From: Terriglobales bacterium
GTDB taxonomy: Bacteria > Acidobacteriota > Terriglobia > Terriglobales > Acidobacteriaceae
NCBI GenBank assembly: GCA_035691485.1
Contig: DASSIZ010000117.1
Span: 1-64,000, forward strand
Direction of reading: 5' to 3'
DNA length: 64,000 nt
Part shown: one piece after another, positions 60,613-64,000 of the stretch
How positions within the stretch are numbered: the stretch's first letter is position 1
Layout of the letters: each line of letters opens with the position of its first letter
Made by a program: the position numbers and the translations under genes
The notes under the pieces: generated by a model
What the model saw: the letters and a program-made list of their open reading frames with translations, nothing else
Database searches by the model: none
What the model was told of the DNA's origin: nothing

Positions 60613-61806
60613 TTAGCGTTCGATGGCCAAGCCCACGGCATTGCCGCCGCCAAGGCAGAGCGCGGCGATTCCCTTCTTCACGTCGCGGCGAATCATCTCG
60701 TAAAGCAGAGTGACCAGGATGCGCGCGCCGCTGGCGCCGATGGGGTGACCGAGCGCAACCGCGCCGCCGTTGACGTTCACCTTGTCGAGGTTGAGGCCGA
60801 GTTCGCGCGTCACGGCAATGGCAGCGACCGAGAACGCCTCGTTGATCTCGTAGAGATCGACCTCGCCCTTGTCCCAACCCGTCTTCTTCCAAAGCTGGCG
60901 AATGGCATCCACTGGGGCCATCATGACCCACTTGGGATCCACTCCGCTGGTGGCCTGCGCCACGATGCGCGCCATCGGCTTGGCGCCAAGCTTGGCGGCG
61001 GTGTGCGCGCCGGTAACCACAACCGCGGCGGCGCCATCATTGACGCCGGGAGCGTTGCCTGCCGTCACTGTGCCGTCCTTCTTGAATGCGGGCTTAAGGG
61101 CGCGCAGCGCCTCCGCAGTGGTGTCCTCGCGCGGCCCTTCGTCTTTTTCGAACAAGACAGTTTCGCCCTTCTTCTTGCCGGGAACTTCGACCGGGACAAT
61201 CTGCGCCTTGAAGCGGCACTCCTTGATCGCCGAAACAGCTCTGCGATGTGAATTGACGGCAAACTCGTCCTGCTCCTCGCGCGTGATGTGATACTTCTCG
61301 GCGACATTTTCGCCGGTGTTGCCCATGTGGTAATCCTCGTAGGCATCCCAGAGGCCGTCGTGGATCATTGAGTCCACCATGGTGACGTTGCCGAGGCGAA
61401 ACCCCTTCCGCGCATTGGGCAGCAGATAGGGAGCGTTGGTCATGGACTCCATCCCGCCGGCGACCACCACCTCGCTGTTGCCGGTTTGAATCGCCTGCGC
61501 CGCCAGCGCCACCGACTTCAATCCCGAGCCGCAGACTTTGTTCACGGTCATGGCCCCGACCTGTGGCGGCAGGCCGCCGAGGAGCGCCGCCTGTCGCGCC
61601 GGGTTCTGTCCCAGACCGGCCTGGACCACGTTGCCCATGATGCATTCATTGACCAGCTGCAGATCGGTGATGCCGGCGCGCTTCACCGCCTCGCGCACCA
61701 CGATGGCGCCGAGTTTGGGGGCGGAGAGTTCCGACAGCGAGCCCTGGAACTTGCCGATCGGAGTGCGAACTCCGGAGATGATGACTACATCCTCAACGCT
61801 GGCCAT
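60613..61806 (-). CDS. Acetyl-CoA C-acetyltransferase (thiolase)
   Basis: 397 residues, family length. Nucleophile Cys92 in [45 protein letters not shown] with the catalytic His; and the second Cys in [16 protein letters not shown]. Condenses two acetyl-CoA or cleaves acetoacetyl-CoA, in fatty-acid or polyhydroxybutyrate metabolism. No phaB or other partner is adjacent, so the pathway cannot be fixed. Confidence 0.95.
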   Translation of the reverse strand: MASVEDVVIISGVRTPIGKFQGSLSELSAPKLGAIVVREAVKRAGITDLQLVNECIMGNVVQAGLGQNPARQAALLGGLPPQVGAMTVNKVCGSGLKSVALAAQAIQTGNSEVVVAGGMESMTNAPYLLPNARKGFRLGNVTMVDSMIHDGLWDAYEDYHMGNTGENVAEKYHITREEQDEFAVNSHRRAVSAIKECRFKAQIVPVEVPGKKKGETVLFEKDEGPREDTTAEALRALKPAFKKDGTVTAGNAPGVNDGAAAVVVTGAHTAAKLGAKPMARIVAQATSGVDPKWVMMAPVDAIRQLWKKTGWDKGEVDLYEINEAFSVAAIAVTRELGLNLDKVNVNGGAVALGHPIGASGARILVTLLYEMIRRDVKKGIAALCLGGGNAVGLAIER

Positions 61807-61887
61807 AAGAGTGCTCCTGTGTGAATTACAAACTGTCCATTATAAGATGCCCCAGGAAGCGCCCCGCAAGATTTCCGGGAGGACAGG

Positions 61888-62637
61888 TTGCCAGCTGACG
61901 GAAACACCCTATATCAAATGGAAGCAGCGCACCCGGCGCCGCCATCACCCGCGCCGGTAGCGCCAGCGTGGCACACGGTGCTGTTCGTCGCGGTTGTCAT
62001 AGGAACCGCCGTCCTGGCAGCGCGTTCGCAGGGCGAAATGATCGCCCGCCACGGTCGCCTGACCACGTACCTTGTCACCATGTTCTGGGAATACGTGTTG
62101 GTCGGTTACATCTTGTGGGGCGCGCAAAAGAAGAACGTCACCTTGCGCGACCTGGCAGGCGGAAGGTGGAACACGCCGAAAGACTTCGCCAAAGACTGGG
62201 CGTTCGCATTCGGGTTCTGGATCCTCGCCGCGGGCATCCTGGCAGGATTGTCGTACGCGCTGGGCTTGGCTTCGCCGACGCAGATGGCGGAAGCAAAGAA
62301 GCACATCGGGCCGCTGTTGCCGGCCAACGGAGTGGAACTCGGAGTCTGGCTCGCGCTCAGCGCCACCGCCGGGTTCTGCGAGGAGATCATGTTCCGTGGC
62401 TACCTGCAAAAACAATTGTCCGCAGCTACGCGCAGCGAGGCCTGGGGAATTGTGCTGCAGGCGATTTTCTTCGGCATCGCACATTACTACCAGGGTCCCC
62501 GCCGCGTAGTCCTGATCGGAGTGTACGGCGCGATGTTCGGGATGCTCGCGGCGTGGAGGAGGAGCTTGCGGCCGGGAATGTTCGCTCACGCCCTGCAGGA
62601 TTCCGTCAGCGGCATCGCGTCACGGTTACTGAAGTAA
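61888..62637 (+). CDS. CPBP-family intramembrane metalloprotease
   Basis: 249 residues from TTG 61888, supported by GGGAGG 5 bases upstream; ATG 61918 lacks a site. Six or so hydrophobic segments. The catalytic motifs of the CAAX-protease/bacteriocin-processing family are all present: CEEIMFRG (EExxxR), FFGIAHYY (FxxxH) and HALQDS (HxxxD). A Pro-rich N terminus (HPAPPSPAPVAPA) precedes TM1. Substrate unknown. Confidence 0.87.
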   Translation: MPADGNTLYQMEAAHPAPPSPAPVAPAWHTVLFVAVVIGTAVLAARSQGEMIARHGRLTTYLVTMFWEYVLVGYILWGAQKKNVTLRDLAGGRWNTPKDFAKDWAFAFGFWILAAGILAGLSYALGLASPTQMAEAKKHIGPLLPANGVELGVWLALSATAGFCEEIMFRGYLQKQLSAATRSEAWGIVLQAIFFGIAHYYQGPRRVVLIGVYGAMFGMLAAWRRSLRPGMFAHALQDSVSGIASRLLK

Positions 62638-62720
62638 GCTTCCGCACGAAATTCGTGTTGCGAGGCGGCATGAAATCCCCGCGCGCGAATGTGCGATCTC
62701 TGGTTCCGTGGATTTTTTGC

Positions 62721-62749
62721 TTGACTTCGTTTTTGAATGACTCTATACA
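62721..62749 (+). promoter_or_regulatory. Sigma-70 promoter of the lysine-rich mini-gene
   Basis: TTGACT, 17 bases, TATACA (62721-62726 and 62744-62749). Start near 62757, immediately before a hairpin (GCAACA...TGTTGC, about 62761-62778) at the expected 5' end. Confidence 0.7.
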
Positions 62750-62810
62750 ATCAAGCAATTGCAACAGTACGTTGTTGCGAATCCATGAACAATGGAAGGG
62801 AGAATAGATC

Positions 62811-62864
62811 ATGGCAACGAAAAAGGGTGGCAAGAAGGCTGCAAAGAAAACCAAGAAGCACTAA
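62811..62864 (+). CDS. 17-residue lysine-rich mini-protein
   Basis: The frame encodes MATKKGGKKAAKKTKKH, nine Lys of 17, like a fragment of a histone-H1-type tail. AAGGGAG lies upstream of ATG 62811. A near-consensus promoter lies 54 bases before the ATG and a strong terminator 20 bases after the stop, making a self-contained transcript of about 160 bases. Probably a nucleic-acid-binding peptide. A small RNA with an incidental frame is the alternative. Confidence 0.6.
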   Translation: MATKKGGKKAAKKTKKH

Positions 62865-62883
62865 GCCTTCACACTGAAGCAAA

Positions 62884-62915
62884 GGGGGACGCCCAAAGCG
62901 TCCCCTAAGTTTTTT
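62884..62915 (+). terminator. Intrinsic terminator of the mini-gene
   Basis: GGGGACGC-CCAAA-GCGTCCCC then TAAG and six T. Strong by eye. Confidence 0.92.
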
Positions 62916-62930
62916 GTCCGCAAGTTTTGT

Positions 62931-64000
62931 TCAGCTCGTTCCTACCGCGCTCGAAATCACCCACAGCTTCTGCTCGGTTGCTGGACACAGGTTGCGAAAG
63001 TCGCAGCTGTGGCACCAGAAGCCCGGCTTGGCCTGAAAGTGTTCGGCGGCAATCCCCTCGGCAACGGTGACAATTTTGGCGCGAGTCTCCGCCATGGCAT
63101 CGCCGTCGCGCCGGGTCAGGACTTGGGAGTTGTCCTCGAGGTTGTGAATGACCAGTTCGCCGGCTTCTGCATCGAGCGTCTCGCGGGCGGCGATGGCGTA
63201 GATAGACAGTTGCAGACTGTCGTCCGCCTTCTTCTGATCAAATGCCGATCCGGTCTTGAAATCCACGATGCGCAGCCGGTGGTCGGCGGAGCGGTCTACG
63301 CGGTCCATGCGGCCACGCACACGTATCCCGTCAACTTTCATGTCGAAGGTTCGTTCCGCGTGCAAGACCGCCGGCGCCGGGCCTGCGGCGAGAGACGCGA
63401 GATAAGCGCTCAGATGTCGGGCGCCCTGCTGCTCGAACAGCCGGCGCTGATATTCGTCGTCGAAGCGGGCTTCCGCCATGCGCTCCCGGAATTGCTGCAG
63501 CACCTCGCCCTCGCTGCGCGGCCGTTCCGCGATGATGGCCTGGTGAATGTCGCGCAGGACATCGTGAACGATCTGTCCATAGACCATGGCTGCCGAAGCG
63601 GGCCCCGGAATGCGCCAGTCGTACATCAGCTTGTACTTCAGCGGGCAGGTATCGTAGGCGTCAATGGAAGTGGCGCTCAGGGGGCGCTGCCGGATGTCGG
63701 CACGCGGCTTCATCAGGAGCCAAGCCACGATCCCCGAAGTGTCCGCCGCAGCCGCAGCAAGGTTCGCGGTGAACGGACGCGCTCGGCGTTGCGTCCAACA
63801 GCCCTTGGCAAGATCGCTCCGCATCACCAGGCGCAGCAGGCCGGCGGGACTGATGTCCTTCCCGGTTCCAGGGCGGGCATAGACATGAAGCGAATCGCGG
63901 GCGCGCGTGAGGGCGACGTAAAACAGACGGCGCTCTTCCTCCTGCTGGATTTGCTTGCCGTCGTCGGTGCGCGGCATTTCGCGAAGCGCCTGCGGAAATT
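62931..64000 (-). CDS. UvrD-type helicase / RecB-family nuclease, 5' end beyond the window
   Basis: C-terminal 356 codons, open to the right edge. Helicase motif VI, EERRLFYVALTRARDSL, shows that a UvrD/AddA-like helicase core lies upstream. The C-terminal PD-(D/E)xK nuclease has GRMDRVDR, LRIVDFKTG and QLSIYAIAA. Cysteines in YDTCPLKY and FWCHSCDFRNLC form the pattern of an iron-sulfur staple, as in AddB/RecB-like nucleases. Likely acts in double-strand-break end processing. It stops 15 bases past the mini-gene terminator, on the opposite strand. Confidence 0.85.
   Translation of the reverse strand, partial: FPQALREMPRTDDGKQIQQEEERRLFYVALTRARDSLHVYARPGTGKDISPAGLLRLVMRSDLAKGCWTQRRARPFTANLAAAAADTSGIVAWLLMKPRADIRQRPLSATSIDAYDTCPLKYKLMYDWRIPGPASAAMVYGQIVHDVLRDIHQAIIAERPRSEGEVLQQFRERMAEARFDDEYQRRLFEQQGARHLSAYLASLAAGPAPAVLHAERTFDMKVDGIRVRGRMDRVDRSADHRLRIVDFKTGSAFDQKKADDSLQLSIYAIAARETLDAEAGELVIHNLEDNSQVLTRRDGDAMAETRAKIVTVAEGIAAEHFQAKPGFWCHSCDFRNLCPATEQKLWVISSAVGTS

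Overview
The window reads as GC-rich chromosomal DNA of a diderm soil-type bacterium, most likely an acidobacterium. I infer this from family resemblance (a CmoB-like methyltransferase beside a permuted glycoside hydrolase, LPPGL-repeat exported proteins, many sigma-54 activators), from lipoproteins and an OmpA-like outer-membrane protein, and from abundant small intergenic repeats. No database search was possible. I see no tRNA, rRNA, insertion sequence, prophage, CRISPR array or clear foreign island. Both edges cut a gene.

Layout. 1-1.7 kb: sugar-active hydrolase (cut by the left edge) and a methyltransferase. 1.9-22.4 kb: a signalling-rich stretch with three histidine kinases and four sigma-54 enhancer-binding proteins (EBPs), a PilZ protein and a degenerate receiver. 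Exported proteins lie among them: a glycine-zipper lipoprotein, a BNR beta-propeller, an OmpA-like protein and TPR proteins. 22.5-25.5 kb: MscS channel, SDR-type reductase and two unknown proteins. 25.5-40.4 kb: carbon metabolism, namely an SSS symporter with its small DUF3311 partner and a beta-hydroxyacid dehydrogenase in one operon, a glycerate 2-kinase, and glcD-glcE-glcF glycolate oxidase. Hydrolases, an M20 peptidase, a YyaL-type protein, ACT and CBS proteins are interleaved. 40.5-44.8 kb: envelope proteins (glycine zipper/LPPGL, DUF58, DedA) and an alpha/beta hydrolase. 45-50.5 kb: a large PDZ-GAF-PAS kinase, its EBP and a pseudo-receiver/PAS protein. 50.5-52.1 kb: rho and a small omega-like protein. 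52.4-56.1 kb: ornithine operon (COG2403 GTPase, argF, rocD). 56.3-64 kb: PEP-mutase-family enzyme, ferredoxin-NADP reductase, comM, thiolase, CPBP protease, a 17-residue lysine-rich mini-gene with its own promoter and terminator, and a UvrD/RecB-type helicase-nuclease cut by the right edge.

How the genes work together. The sensor/EBP pairs, with two candidate sigma-54 promoters, suggest that much of the stretch is RpoN-controlled, probably for envelope or exopolysaccharide output. The metabolic genes fit uptake of a small hydroxy- or monocarboxylate, oxidation of glycolate to glyoxylate and entry of glycerate at 2-phosphoglycerate, although glyoxylate carboligase is not in the window. Tight ATGA overlaps mark translationally coupled operons.

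The least explained structure is intergenic. Several gaps hold degenerate arrays with about 7-nt periodicity, often with a complementary arm. A second, palindromic GGCACGGC...GCCGTGCC element occurs in two places. The most interesting single loci are the 17-aa lysine-rich gene, the CTG start of glcF, the GAFTSA activator, the permuted hydrolase and the COG2403-argF-rocD operon.
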